Below, in pieces: positions 25,812 to 34,560 of a stretch of DNA of 64,000 nucleotides. How positions within the stretch are numbered: position 1 is the stretch's first letter; every line of letters starts with the position of its first letter. The stretch is from Stappia sp. ES.058 (GTDB taxonomy: Bacteria; Pseudomonadota; Alphaproteobacteria; Rhizobiales; Stappiaceae): contig NZ_LT629784.1 of NCBI RefSeq assembly GCF_900105595.1, positions 186,001 through 250,000 on the forward strand, given 5' to 3'. The position numbers were made by a program, and so were the translations under genes. The notes beneath the pieces are model-generated. The model worked only from the letters and a program-made list of their open reading frames with translations, was not told the DNA's origin and did not search any database.

Positions 25812-27026
25812 ATGCGGTTCGGGCGAACATGGAAAGCGGCGCGAGCCGGTCTTGCGCTGGCAACGCTTGCCGCCGGCACTGCGGGGCTTCAACCGTCTCC
25901 TGCGCAGGCCGCATCGCTCGACGCTTGCGTCGCCAATATCCGCGCGCAGGCGATCAAGGCCGGCGTCAGCCGCGCCACCGCCGACCGGGCGCTGTCGGAT
26001 GTTTCCTTTGACGAAAAAGCGGTGCGCTTCTCCCGCAGCCAGCCGGAATACAAGACCCCGATCTGGGACTATCTTGCCTTTCTGGTCGACGAGGAACGCA
26101 TCGCCGACGGCAAGAAGATGCTCGATCGCCATCGCAACACCCTGGCCCGGGTGGAAAAATCCTATGGTGTCGACGGTTACATCGTGCTGGCTGTCTGGGG
26201 CGTTGAAAGCGACTACGGGCAGTTTCGCGGCGATTTCCATGTGCCGCATGCGCTGGCCAATGTCGCCTGCAACGGCCGGCGTGCGAAGTATTTCCGCTCC
26301 GAGCTGGTCGAGATCCTGAAGATCGTCGACCGGGGCGACGTGAAGCTCAAGGACCTGCAAGGCTCCTGGGCCGGCGCCTTCGGCCAGACCCAGTTCATGC
26401 CCTCCACCTATCGCCGGCTGGCGGTCGATTTTGATGGCGACGGGCGCCGCGATCTCGTTAATTCCGTGCCGGATGCGCTTGCCTCCACGGCGAATTATCT
26501 CAAGAAGGCGGGCTGGGTCACCGGCATGCCCTGGGGCTACGAGGTGCGTCTGCCCAAGGGCTACAAGGGGCCGTCCGGGCGCAAGAATCGCGCGACCGTC
26601 ACCTCCTGGGGCAAGCGCGGCATCATCCATCTCGACGGCGGCAAGATCGACGGCGAGGCGCGTGCCGGGCTCCTGCTTCCGGCCGGGCGCGACGGCCCGG
26701 CGTTTCTGGTGTTCAAGAATTTCGACGCGATCTATTCCTACAATGTCGCGGAAAGCTATGCGCTGGCAATCTCGCATCTGGCAGATCGTCTGCGCGGCGC
26801 CGGGCCGTTCGCCACCCCGTGGCCGACGTCGGATACGGGCCTGTCGCGCGCCGAACGCCTCAGGCTTCAGGAACTTCTGCTGCGAGCGGGCTATGACATC
26901 GGCGAGGCGGACGGGCGTGTCGGCCCGGCAACGCGCGCCGGCATCAAGCAGGCCGAGGCGCGCTTCGGATTGCGCCAGACCGGCCGGCCGGGTCGCAAGA
27001 TCTATGAAAAGCTCGGAGGCCGCTGA
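25812..27026 (+). CDS. Lytic murein transglycosylase (MltB-like) with peptidoglycan-binding domain
   Basis: 404 residues; ATG 25812 has TGGGAGG at optimal spacing. Signal peptide about residues 1-33 (AQA cut). The SLT/MltB-type domain has the catalytic glutamate in VWGVESDYGQ near residue 134 and GAFGQTQFMPSTY near 190. A C-terminal PG_binding_1 domain covers roughly 340-404 (LQELLLRAGYDIGEADGRVGPATR). It would cleave glycan strands in the periplasm. There is no lipobox, so it should be soluble. Confidence 0.92.
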   Translation: MRFGRTWKAARAGLALATLAAGTAGLQPSPAQAASLDACVANIRAQAIKAGVSRATADRALSDVSFDEKAVRFSRSQPEYKTPIWDYLAFLVDEERIADGKKMLDRHRNTLARVEKSYGVDGYIVLAVWGVESDYGQFRGDFHVPHALANVACNGRRAKYFRSELVEILKIVDRGDVKLKDLQGSWAGAFGQTQFMPSTYRRLAVDFDGDGRRDLVNSVPDALASTANYLKKAGWVTGMPWGYEVRLPKGYKGPSGRKNRATVTSWGKRGIIHLDGGKIDGEARAGLLLPAGRDGPAFLVFKNFDAIYSYNVAESYALAISHLADRLRGAGPFATPWPTSDTGLSRAERLRLQELLLRAGYDIGEADGRVGPATRAGIKQAEARFGLRQTGRPGRKIYEKLGGR

Positions 27027-27035
27027 CCGCGCTCC

Positions 27036-27683
27036 TTATCCCTTGCCGGGGATGCCCTTGAAGGCCTCCTTGCCCCAGACCCGCTTGACGGTGTCGTCGC
27101 GGCCGCACGACCAGCGATAGTAAGTGTAGCGGGTGGGGCTCTTCTCGTAGAAATCCTGATGATAGTCCTCGGCCGGATAGAAGGTCGCGGCATCGAGGAT
27201 CGGCGTCGCGATCTTCGTGTCGAGGCTGACTGCGGCTTGCGCCTTTTCCCGCTCCGCGATCCGGCGCTGCTCAGCGTCCGTGGCGAAGATCGCCGTGCGA
27301 TAGGACGGACCCCGGTCGCAGAACTGGCCGCCTGCGTCGGTCGGATCGACGCTGCGAAACAGCGCCGCCACCAGGTCCGTGTAGCTCACCGTGTCCGCGT
27401 CGAAGGTGATGCGCACGGCTTCATAGTGCCCCGTGCCGCCCTGCGTCACCGCCTTGTAGGTCGGATCGTCCAGAGTGCCGCCAGTATAGCCCGAGACCGT
27501 TTCCAGGACGCCCGGGATCGTGTCGAAGTCCGATTCAACGCACCAGAAACAGCCCCCGGCAAAGATCGCCGTTTGCTCGTCCAGCGCAATCGCGGGACGC
27601 GGCGCGGCAAGCGAGACCGCCAGAACGGCGGCAAGGGCGCCGAGGAGGCGCGGGGACCTGGGCCGCTTGAATGTCGTATGCAT
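27036..27683 (-). CDS. msrA: Peptide methionine (S)-S-oxide reductase MsrA, exported
   Basis: 215 residues from ATG 27683 behind AAGGAG. An N-terminal signal-like segment (residues 1-33, Arg-rich then hydrophobic, cut near AIA) precedes the MsrA domain, so a periplasmic location is likely, unlike cytosolic MsrA. The catalytic cysteine is in GCFWCVE near residue 45. GTGHYEAV and the C-terminal YHQDFYEKSP are also conserved. It repairs oxidised methionines. It converges with the transglycosylase gene, leaving 9 bp between stops. Confidence 0.92.
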   Translation of the reverse strand: MHTTFKRPRSPRLLGALAAVLAVSLAAPRPAIALDEQTAIFAGGCFWCVESDFDTIPGVLETVSGYTGGTLDDPTYKAVTQGGTGHYEAVRITFDADTVSYTDLVAALFRSVDPTDAGGQFCDRGPSYRTAIFATDAEQRRIAEREKAQAAVSLDTKIATPILDAATFYPAEDYHQDFYEKSPTRYTYYRWSCGRDDTVKRVWGKEAFKGIPGKG

Positions 27684-27833
27684 GGGGAAATCTCCTTTGC
27701 CTGCTTCAGCACTTGGCGGTCGCAGCACCCGGGATCAAGTCAAAGCCGCATCACATCCTCGGGATGAGACCGGCCAAACGCGGATTGCGGGCGTGCCACC
27801 CATCGGCTACCGTCCGCCCGAGAGGCTATTCGT

Positions 27834-29309
27834 ATGACAAACGGGAGGACGGCTTTGTCCAGCGAAATCAGGCGTTTCCAGGCCGTGATCGACGGCGTCG
27901 CGGGAGAGGCGACCGGCGGACGCCGCATCGACGTGATCGCACCCAGTACGGGCGAGGTCTTTGCCAGCATTCCGCGCTGCGATGCGGGTGATGTCGGTCG
28001 CGCGGTGGTTGCCGCGCGCAGCGCCTTTGACGGCGATGACTGGGGCAGGATGCCGGCGGTGGAGCGCGGTCGCATCCTCTCGCGCCTGTCCGCGCTGGTG
28101 CTTAGCCATATCGACGAGCTGGCGGAGCTGGAATCGCGCGACACCGGCAAGCCGCTGCGCCAGGGCCGGGCCGATATCGTCAATGCCGCGCGCTACTTCG
28201 AGTTCTACGGCGGGGCAGCGGACAAGGTCACCGGCGACACGCTTCCCGCCCAGACCGGCTTCATGGCGATCACGCTGCGCGAGCCGCATGGCGTCGTCGG
28301 CTCCATCGTTCCGTGGAATTATCCGGCGCAGATCATGGCGCGGGTCGCAGGCGCCGCCCTTGCCATGGGCAATACGTTGGTGATGAAACCTGCGGAGGAT
28401 GCGTGTCTGTCCGTGCTGCGGATTGCCGAGCTTGCGCTTGAGGCGGGGCTTCCGGCGGGCGTCTGGAACGTGGTGCCGGGCTACGGCGAGGAGGCGGGCG
28501 CCTCCCTTTCCAATCATCCGGGCGTCGACTTCCTGACCTTCACCGGCTCTCCCGAGGTCGGCACGCTGATCCAGACGGCGGCGGCCAAGAACCATATCGG
28601 CTGCACGCTGGAGCTTGGCGGCAAGTCGCCGCAGATCCTCTTCGCCGACGCCGATCTGGAGGCCGCCCTTCCGGTCGTCCTGAACGCCGTCGTGCAGAAT
28701 TGCGGCCAGACCTGTTCGGCCGGCAGCCGTCTGCTGGTGGAGGCCGCGCATTTCGACAAGGTGGTCGAGGAGCTGCGGCATCGCTTTCGCGCGCTGGTCA
28801 GCGGCCCGCACGACAGCGATCTGGATCTCGGACCCTTGATCAACGAGGCGCAGGCGCGTCGCGTCGCGGGCTTTGCCGAAGAGGCGGAGGTGGAGGAAAT
28901 CCCGCTGATCGCGGAAGGATCCATCATGCCGGACAGCCCGGCGGGCGGGTTTTATCAGCCGGCCCGCGTTTATGGCCCTGTGCCCCGCGATGCGCGCCTT
29001 GCTCAGGAGGAGGTGTTCGGTCCCGTGCTTGCCGTCATTCCCTTTGCCGATGAAGCCGAGGCCATCGAGATCGCCAACGGCACCGACTACGGCCTGGTCG
29101 CCGGTGTGTGGACCGGCGATGGCGCGCGCGCGATGCGGGTGGCGCGCGCAGTCAGGGCCGGGCAGGTCTTCGTCAATGGCTATGGCGCAGGCGGCGGGGT
29201 CGAGTTGCCCTTCGGCGGCTTCAAGAAGTCCGGCCACGGGCGGGAAAAGGGCTTCGAGGCGCTCTACGAGTTCTCGGCCCTCAAGACCGTCGTGGTCAAT
29301 CACGGATAG
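27834..29309 (+). CDS. NAD(P)-dependent aldehyde dehydrogenase
   Basis: 491 residues. The general base glutamate is in CTLELGGKSPQ near residue 262, the nucleophilic cysteine in NCGQTCSAGSR near 296, and PWNYPAQIM near 162 lines the cofactor site. It resembles betaine-aldehyde and gamma-aminobutyraldehyde-type enzymes. The ATG at 27834 has a weak ribosome site, whereas a TTG seven codons later (27855) has GGGAGGA well placed and may be the real start. It is followed after 44 bp by an SDR gene, suggesting an alcohol/aldehyde oxidation pair. Confidence 0.9.
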   Translation: MTNGRTALSSEIRRFQAVIDGVAGEATGGRRIDVIAPSTGEVFASIPRCDAGDVGRAVVAARSAFDGDDWGRMPAVERGRILSRLSALVLSHIDELAELESRDTGKPLRQGRADIVNAARYFEFYGGAADKVTGDTLPAQTGFMAITLREPHGVVGSIVPWNYPAQIMARVAGAALAMGNTLVMKPAEDACLSVLRIAELALEAGLPAGVWNVVPGYGEEAGASLSNHPGVDFLTFTGSPEVGTLIQTAAAKNHIGCTLELGGKSPQILFADADLEAALPVVLNAVVQNCGQTCSAGSRLLVEAAHFDKVVEELRHRFRALVSGPHDSDLDLGPLINEAQARRVAGFAEEAEVEEIPLIAEGSIMPDSPAGGFYQPARVYGPVPRDARLAQEEVFGPVLAVIPFADEAEAIEIANGTDYGLVAGVWTGDGARAMRVARAVRAGQVFVNGYGAGGGVELPFGGFKKSGHGREKGFEALYEFSALKTVVVNHG

Positions 29310-29353
29310 AAAGCGCGCGCCTCAAGAGCGCGGCAGCAATCGGGAGGAAATGC

Positions 29354-30106
29354 ATGAGCGGACGTCTTGCGGGGAAGGTGGCGATTGTCACCGGCGCGGG
29401 GTCGGGCTTCGGCGAGGGCATCGCGAAGCTCTTTGCCGGGGAGGGGGCCTCGGTGATTGCCGCCGACATCAACGGCGAGGCGGCCCAACGGGTCGCTGGC
29501 GAGATCGGTCCCTCGGCCGCAGCGGTGACCGCGGATGTGGGCAAGCGGGCGGACGTTGAGGCAATGTGCCAGGCCGCACAGGAGCGCTTCGGCGGGCTGG
29601 ATATTCTCGTCAACAACGCCGGCTACACCCACCGCAACGGCTCTCTGATGGAGGTCGACGAGGACACCTTCGACAAGATCTTCGCTGTCAATGCCAAGGC
29701 CATCTATCTGGCGACCCAGGCGGCCGTGCCGATGCTGAATGCGCGCGGCGGCGGCGTGATCCTCAACACCGCCTCGACGGCGGGCCTGAGGCCGCGCCCG
29801 GGGCTGACCTGGTACAATGCGTCGAAGGGCTGGGCGATCACCGCGACCAAATCCATGGCGGTGGAGCTTGCGCCCGACAACATCCGTGTGAATGCGCTGT
29901 GCCCGGTTGCGGGCGAGACGGGCATGCTTTCGATGTTCATGGGAGAGGACACGCCGGAAAAGCGGGCGCAATTCGTCGCCAGCATTCCGCTGGGGCGTCT
30001 GTCGCAACCGCGCGATATCGCCAATGCCGCATTGTGGCTCGCCTCAAACGAAGCCGAATTCATCACCGGCGTGGCACTTGAGGTCGACGGCGGGCGGTGT
30101 ATCTGA
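29354..30106 (+). CDS. Short-chain dehydrogenase/reductase
   Basis: 250 residues from ATG 29354 behind GGGAGGA; frames opening further upstream overlap the aldehyde dehydrogenase. It has the cofactor motif TGAGSGFGEG near residues 13-22, NNAG near 88, catalytic Ser in LNTASTAG, and YNASK near 155. The aspartate after the second strand (IAADINGE) favours NAD. It is a classical SDR, substrate unknown. Probably co-transcribed with the upstream aldehyde dehydrogenase. Confidence 0.9.
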   Translation: MSGRLAGKVAIVTGAGSGFGEGIAKLFAGEGASVIAADINGEAAQRVAGEIGPSAAAVTADVGKRADVEAMCQAAQERFGGLDILVNNAGYTHRNGSLMEVDEDTFDKIFAVNAKAIYLATQAAVPMLNARGGGVILNTASTAGLRPRPGLTWYNASKGWAITATKSMAVELAPDNIRVNALCPVAGETGMLSMFMGEDTPEKRAQFVASIPLGRLSQPRDIANAALWLASNEAEFITGVALEVDGGRCI

Positions 30107-30154
30107 CCGCGAGAGCAAAGGGCAAGGCGCGCGAACGCGCCTCGCCCCGTCGTC

Positions 30155-31708
30155 TTATTTCTTGAACTTCTTGATCTCGCCGCTGGCAAGACGAGCGCTG
30201 TAGGAGGTCAGTTCCTTCCTGACGAGCCTCATCAGGAAGTAGAGCGCAAATATGTTCACTACCGCCATGGAGAAGATCGCCGCGTCGGAGAAGTCGATGA
30301 CGGGTCCAAGGCTCGCCGCCGCACCGATCACGATGAAGATGCAGAAGATGACCTTGAACACGAGTTCAGTCGTCTTGCCTTCGCCGAACAGATAGGTCCA
30401 GGCCTTCAGGCCATAGTAGGACCAGGAGATCATCGTGGAAAACGCAAAGAGCACCACCGCGATCGCCAGGACATAGGGGAACCACGAAATCGTCGAGCCG
30501 AAGGCGGCGGAGGTCAGGGCCACGCCCGACGTGTCGCCGATCGTCTTGATCGAGCCGCCGGCCTCGTTGAGGATGAACTGCCCCGTTGCCGGATCGGAGA
30601 TCAACTGGCCGGAAATCGTGATGACCAGGGCGGTCATCGTGCAGATCACCACCGTGTCGATCAGCGGCTCCAGCAGCGACACGAAGCCTTCCGTGATCGG
30701 CTCTTTGGTGCGAACGGCCGAGTGCGCGATCGCCGCCGAGCCGACACCGGCCTCGTTGGAGAAGGCGGCCCGTTTGAAGCCCTGGATCAGGGCGCCGACA
30801 AGCCCGCCGGCAACGCCGAGACCCGTGAAGGCGCCGGAGAAGATCTGACCAAAGGCCCAGCCGATCTTGTCGTAGTTCACCAGCAGGATGATCAGCGCCG
30901 CGCCGACGTAGAGGATGCCCATGAAGGGCACGACCTTTTCGGTGACACGGGCGATCGACTTGATGCCGCCGACGATCACGGCAAACACGATCGCCGCGAA
31001 TACGATCCCCGTGATCCAGCCCGGATAATCGCCGACGATCCCGGCGATCTGGGCATGTGCCTGGTTGGCCTGGAACATGTTGCCGCCGCCAAGCGCGCCG
31101 AGGATACAGAACACGGAAAACAGGACGGCGAGGATCTTGCCGCCCGGAAGGCCGAGCTCCGTGAACCCCTTCGACATGTAGTACATCGGACCGCCGGAGA
31201 CGGTGCCGTCGGGGTATTCGTTGCGGTATTTCACGCCGAGCGTGCACTCGGTGAATTTCGACGCCATCCCCATGAGGCCCGCGAGGATCATCCAGAAGGT
31301 CGCACCCGGACCGCCGATGCCCACGGCAACGGCAACGCCGGCGATGTTGCCGAGGCCCACGGTGCCCGACAAGGCGGTTGCCAGGGCCTGGAAGTGGCTG
31401 ACCTCGCCCGCGTCCTTGGGATCGGAATAGTCGCCCTTCACCAGCGCGATGGCATGGCCGAAGAAGCGGAACTGGACGAGCCCGAAATAGACGGTGAACA
31501 CCGATGCCGCGACGACAAGCCACAGCACGATCCAGGGAAAGGCGGTTCCGGGAAAGGGTGCGAAGATGAAATTGACGAAGGGCCCGGTGACGGCTGCGAA
31601 AGTCTGGTTGACCTGTTGGTCAAGCGTCATGGCCTCCTGGGCAAGGGCGGGAGCGGACAGGCCGAACGCGGCGGCCGGGGCGAGAAGGATCTTGCTGAAA
31701 TTTTTCAT
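30155..31708 (-). CDS. Alanine/glycine:cation symporter (AGCS family)
   Basis: 517 residues with an N-terminal hydrophobic signal-like segment (about 1-24) and some ten further hydrophobic helices. The family segment GTVGLGNIAGVAVAVGIGGPG lies near residue 115, and FKRAAFSNEAGVGSAAIAH near 315. It couples Na+ or H+ entry to uptake of small amino acids, mainly alanine. A universal stress protein lies 9 bp upstream on the same strand and an Lrp-type regulator diverges from it; that pairing suggests amino-acid-responsive control. Confidence 0.92.
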   Translation of the reverse strand: MKNFSKILLAPAAAFGLSAPALAQEAMTLDQQVNQTFAAVTGPFVNFIFAPFPGTAFPWIVLWLVVAASVFTVYFGLVQFRFFGHAIALVKGDYSDPKDAGEVSHFQALATALSGTVGLGNIAGVAVAVGIGGPGATFWMILAGLMGMASKFTECTLGVKYRNEYPDGTVSGGPMYYMSKGFTELGLPGGKILAVLFSVFCILGALGGGNMFQANQAHAQIAGIVGDYPGWITGIVFAAIVFAVIVGGIKSIARVTEKVVPFMGILYVGAALIILLVNYDKIGWAFGQIFSGAFTGLGVAGGLVGALIQGFKRAAFSNEAGVGSAAIAHSAVRTKEPITEGFVSLLEPLIDTVVICTMTALVITISGQLISDPATGQFILNEAGGSIKTIGDTSGVALTSAAFGSTISWFPYVLAIAVVLFAFSTMISWSYYGLKAWTYLFGEGKTTELVFKVIFCIFIVIGAAASLGPVIDFSDAAIFSMAVVNIFALYFLMRLVRKELTSYSARLASGEIKKFKK

Positions 31709-31717
31709 GGCTTCACC

Positions 31718-32155
31718 TCAGACCACGACGGTGACGGGTACGCTGGCGCTCATCACCAGGTTCGATGTGGCGCTTCCGAAGATGCGCTTGGTGAAGCCGC
31801 CCTCGGAGGACCGTCCGACGATGATCTGGTCGGCGCCCTGCTCCTCCGCGAGCGTGTTCAGCGTCTCCGCCACGTCTCCGTGCCGCACGATGCCGCTGGC
31901 TGAAAATCCGGCGTCGCGAAGGCTTTTCACGGCCGGATCGATGATCCGGTTCGTCGCCGTGGAGAGTTCCTCCTCGCGCCGCTTGTGGCGCTGGGCGTTT
32001 TCCTCCTGCGTCTGGAACGAGTAGGGCGACCACTCGATGACATAGGCGGCGACGAGCTCGCAGTCTCCGATCAGTTTCGCCAGCATCTGGGCATGCGCCA
32101 TGGCGCGCTCGCCCGATTTGTGGCCGTCCAGGCCGATCAACAGTTTCATTCCCAT
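31718..32155 (-). CDS. Universal stress protein (UspA family)
   Basis: 145 residues from ATG 32155 behind AGGAGG; the frame extends upstream without a ribosome site. It starts KLLIGLDGHKSGERAMAHA and has the ATP-binding signature IVGRSSEGGFTKRIFGSATSN near residues 115-135. It is a single-domain cytosolic UspA, here placed as first gene of a two-gene unit with the alanine symporter. USPs co-encoded with transporters often bind nucleotide and modulate the transporter; that is an analogy. Confidence 0.9.
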   Translation of the reverse strand: MGMKLLIGLDGHKSGERAMAHAQMLAKLIGDCELVAAYVIEWSPYSFQTQEENAQRHKRREEELSTATNRIIDPAVKSLRDAGFSASGIVRHGDVAETLNTLAEEQGADQIIVGRSSEGGFTKRIFGSATSNLVMSASVPVTVVV

Positions 32156-32250
32156 TTCTTCCTCCTGAATACAGGGTTCCCCGATGGTCAGTTCAAAGCA
32201 AAGGCATGGGCGCGGTTGGATTCCACGCCTCTTGCAACCTCGGCAACTCA

Positions 32251-32346
32251 TTATAGGTAAAAAGACTGGTTGATGTGCCTTTAGTTAGTCTGTATTGAGG
32301 AATTTGACCTATAAATCAGGAAAAAACAGGCAAAAAGACTGGATGA
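32251..32346. promoter_or_regulatory. Repeat-rich control region between usp and the Lrp-type regulator
   Basis: Two 19-bp direct repeats, AGGTAAAAAGACTGGTTGA (32255-32273) and AGGCAAAAAGACTGGATGA (32328-32346), match at 17 positions and lie 73 bp apart, about seven helical turns. An inverted pair TTATAGGT (32251-32258) / ACCTATAA (32307-32314) lies between and around them. The second direct repeat covers the regulator's ATG. This layout suits an Lrp-type multimer that wraps DNA and controls both directions. Confidence 0.6.
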
Positions 32347-32828
32347 CTAGGAATTTGGACGCTATCGACAGAAAGATCCTGGACGAACTTCAGCGCGACG
32401 GCCGGCTATCGATCGTCGAACTGGCCGACAGGGTGGGGCTCACGAAAACGCCTTGCGCCCAGCGGGTGCGGCGTCTCGAACGTTCGGGTGTGATCAGCGG
32501 CTACAGCGCCAAGCTCGATCCGGTCGAGGTCAACATGAACCACGTCACGATCGTCCAGGTGAACATGATGCAGACCGTCGACACCTCGCTGGAGGACTTC
32601 AACGAGGCGGTGAAGCGCATTCCCGAGATCCAGACCTGCATGATGATCGCCGGCTCGTTCGACTATCTGCTGCAGGTGCGCACGCGCGACATCGCCCATT
32701 TCCGGGCCTTGCTGGGCGACAAGATCAGCAAGTTGCCGAATGTCATGCAGACGCATTCCTTCGCCGTCCTGGAAACGGTGAAGGACAGCGATGTCATTGC
32801 CATGCAGCAGGAGGGGCGGCGGGGATAG
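32343..32828 (+). CDS. Lrp/AsnC family transcriptional regulator
   Basis: 161 residues from ATG 32343. The N-terminal winged helix starts LDAIDRKILDELQRDGRLSIVELADRVGLTKTPCAQRVRRLE. The C-terminal RAM domain (VNMNHVTIVQVNMMQ..., MMIAGSFDYLLQVRTRDIAHF) would bind an amino acid and drive multimerisation. It diverges from the usp-symporter unit with a 187-bp gap containing matched repeats, so it probably regulates that unit and itself. PutR-like family members show a similar start; the effector is not known. Confidence 0.92.
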   Translation: MTRNLDAIDRKILDELQRDGRLSIVELADRVGLTKTPCAQRVRRLERSGVISGYSAKLDPVEVNMNHVTIVQVNMMQTVDTSLEDFNEAVKRIPEIQTCMMIAGSFDYLLQVRTRDIAHFRALLGDKISKLPNVMQTHSFAVLETVKDSDVIAMQQEGRRG

Positions 32829-32885
32829 ACGCAAGGGCCGGGCCTTGAGCCCTCGATCGGAAGCGTGTTGCGCGGCAAGGCGCCG

Positions 32886-32918
32886 AAACGGCCGGGCGCG
32901 CGAGGCGTCCGGCCGTTT
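32886..32918. terminator. Bidirectional terminator between regulator and CoA-transferase genes
   Basis: AAACGGCCGG-N13-CCGGCCGTTT, a perfect 10-bp stem between the convergent lrp-type and scoB genes; the AAA and TTT ends allow action on both strands. Confidence 0.7.
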
Positions 32919-32948
32919 GTGATCGGGACAGAATTGTCGGTTCCAGTC

Positions 32949-33584
32949 TTATGCCGGAACCTTGACCTTCGCCTTGGTGTTGGCGAGCACGTCCTCGATG
33001 GTGACGTCGGGCGCCAGCTCCACCACTTCCAGCCCCTCGTCGGTGACGTCGAAGACACCGAAGTTGGTGATGATGCGGTTGACGCATTTCACGCCGGTCA
33101 GCGGCAGGGTGCACTCCGGAAGGAGCTTCGGGTCGCCCGCCTTGGAGGTGTGATCCATGATCACCACCACGCGCTTGACGCCGGCGACGAGGTCCATCGC
33201 CCCGCCCATGCCCTTGACCATCTTGCCGGGGATCATCCAGTTCGCCAGATCGCCGTCTTCCGACACTTCCATGGCGCCCAGGATGGCCATGTCGATGTGA
33301 CCGCCACGGATCATGGCGAAGCTTTCGGCGGACGAGAAGAAGCTTGTCTGCGGCAATTCGGTGATCGTCTGCTTGCCGGCGTTGATGAGGTCGGGATCGA
33401 TCTCGTCCTCGGTCGGGAACGGCCCCATGCCGAGCATGCCGTTTTCCGATTGGAGCGTCACGTGAACGCCTTCCGGGATGTAGTTGGACACCAGCGTCGG
33501 GATGCCGATGCCGAGGTTCACGTAGAACCCGTCTTCCAGCTCCTGCGCCGCGCGCCGAGCCATGTCATCGCGAGTCCAGGCCAT
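32949..33584 (-). CDS. scoB: Succinyl-CoA:3-ketoacid CoA-transferase subunit B
   Basis: 211 residues from ATG 33584 behind AAAGGAG. Family segments are [19 protein letters not shown] near residue 22 and the catalytic glutamate in [14 protein letters not shown] near 47-60. [27 protein letters not shown] is also typical. With subunit A it moves CoA from succinyl-CoA to acetoacetate, the entry step of ketone-body and PHB-derived acetoacetate use. It lies 20 bp after scoA. Confidence 0.93.
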   Translation of the reverse strand: MAWTRDDMARRAAQELEDGFYVNLGIGIPTLVSNYIPEGVHVTLQSENGMLGMGPFPTEDEIDPDLINAGKQTITELPQTSFFSSAESFAMIRGGHIDMAILGAMEVSEDGDLANWMIPGKMVKGMGGAMDLVAGVKRVVVIMDHTSKAGDPKLLPECTLPLTGVKCVNRIITNFGVFDVTDEGLEVVELAPDVTIEDVLANTKAKVKVPA

Positions 33585-33604
33585 GTCTGTTCTCCTTTGT
33601 CTTC

Positions 33605-34300
33605 TCAGGCTGCGCGGACGATGCGCTTCTCGATGCGCTTCTCGTGGGTGCCCACGATGATGCGGTCGACGTAGATCCCCGGCGTATCGATACGGTCGGG
33701 ATCGAGCTCGCCGATCTCGACGACCTCCTCGACCTCCACCAGCGTGATCCTGCCGGCCGTCGCCATCTCCGGGTTGAAGTTGCGGGCGGTCTTGCGGAAG
33801 ACGAGGTTGCCTTCCTTGTCCGCCTTCCAGGCCTTCACCAGCGACAGATCCGCGACCAGCCCGGTCTCCAGAATGTAGGTCTCGCCGTTGAAATCCTTGT
33901 GTTCCTTGCCCTCGGCAATGCGTGTGCCGACACCCGTCTTGGTGTAGAAACCGGGGATCCCCGCGCCGCCGGCGCGACAGCGCTCCGCCAGCGTGCCCTG
34001 CGGGTTGAACTCGAGCTCGAGTTCGCCGTTCAGGTACTGGCGCTCGAAGGTGGCGTTCTCTCCGACATAGGAAGAAATCATCTTCTTGATCTGACGGGTC
34101 TGCAGGAGAAGGCCGAGACCGAAGTCGTCGACGCCTGCATTGTTGGAGATCGCGGTGATCTCCTTGGCGCCATTGTCCCGCAGCGCGACAATCAGGTTCT
34201 CGGGAATGCCGCACAGGCCGAAACCGCCGGCCATGATCGTCATTCCGTCAAAGGTCACTCCCTCAATCGCGGCAGCCGCGTCGGGGTAAATCTTATTCAT
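33605..34300 (-). CDS. scoA: Succinyl-CoA:3-ketoacid CoA-transferase subunit A
   Basis: 231 residues from ATG 34300 behind AAGGAG; the frame runs on upstream without homology. Motifs are [15 protein letters not shown] near residues 22-36, [15 protein letters not shown] near 52-66, and [10 protein letters not shown] close to the C-terminus. It forms a heterotetramer with ScoB. Two phasins in the window imply PHB storage, and this enzyme would recover acetoacetate from it. Confidence 0.93.
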   Translation of the reverse strand: MNKIYPDAAAAIEGVTFDGMTIMAGGFGLCGIPENLIVALRDNGAKEITAISNNAGVDDFGLGLLLQTRQIKKMISSYVGENATFERQYLNGELELEFNPQGTLAERCRAGGAGIPGFYTKTGVGTRIAEGKEHKDFNGETYILETGLVADLSLVKAWKADKEGNLVFRKTARNFNPEMATAGRITLVEVEEVVEIGELDPDRIDTPGIYVDRIIVGTHEKRIEKRIVRAA

Positions 34301-34512
34301 AGGGATCTCCTTGCATCGGATGAATGCCGGGCGTTCGTCCCAACATGAACCGCTCGTCAGGGGCTTGTGATAACGCCAGAGGCCGCGCACCTCAAGCGCC
34401 AAGCGCAGACAGGGCGTTCTCGGGCGCATTCGGGCGGCTTTCGCCTTGAACCGACAGGCGATAGCGCCTATTCCCGCACCATGGGGCTCGCGGCGCATTC
34501 GGCGTTCGCGCC

Positions 34513-34559
34513 CCGCCGACTCATTCGGATCAGGACCCGCCGACCCATTCGGATCAGGA
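34513..34559 (+). repeat. Tandem 23-bp duplication carrying the AsmA-gene ribosome site
   Basis: Two copies of CCGCCGAC(T/C)CATTCGGAT followed by CAGGA lie at 34513-34535 and 34537-34559, period 24, differing at one base. The second copy ends one base before the ATG at 34561, so its AGGA is the ribosome site; the first copy supplies an identical site 24 bp upstream. Confidence 0.8.
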
Positions 34560-34560
34560 T

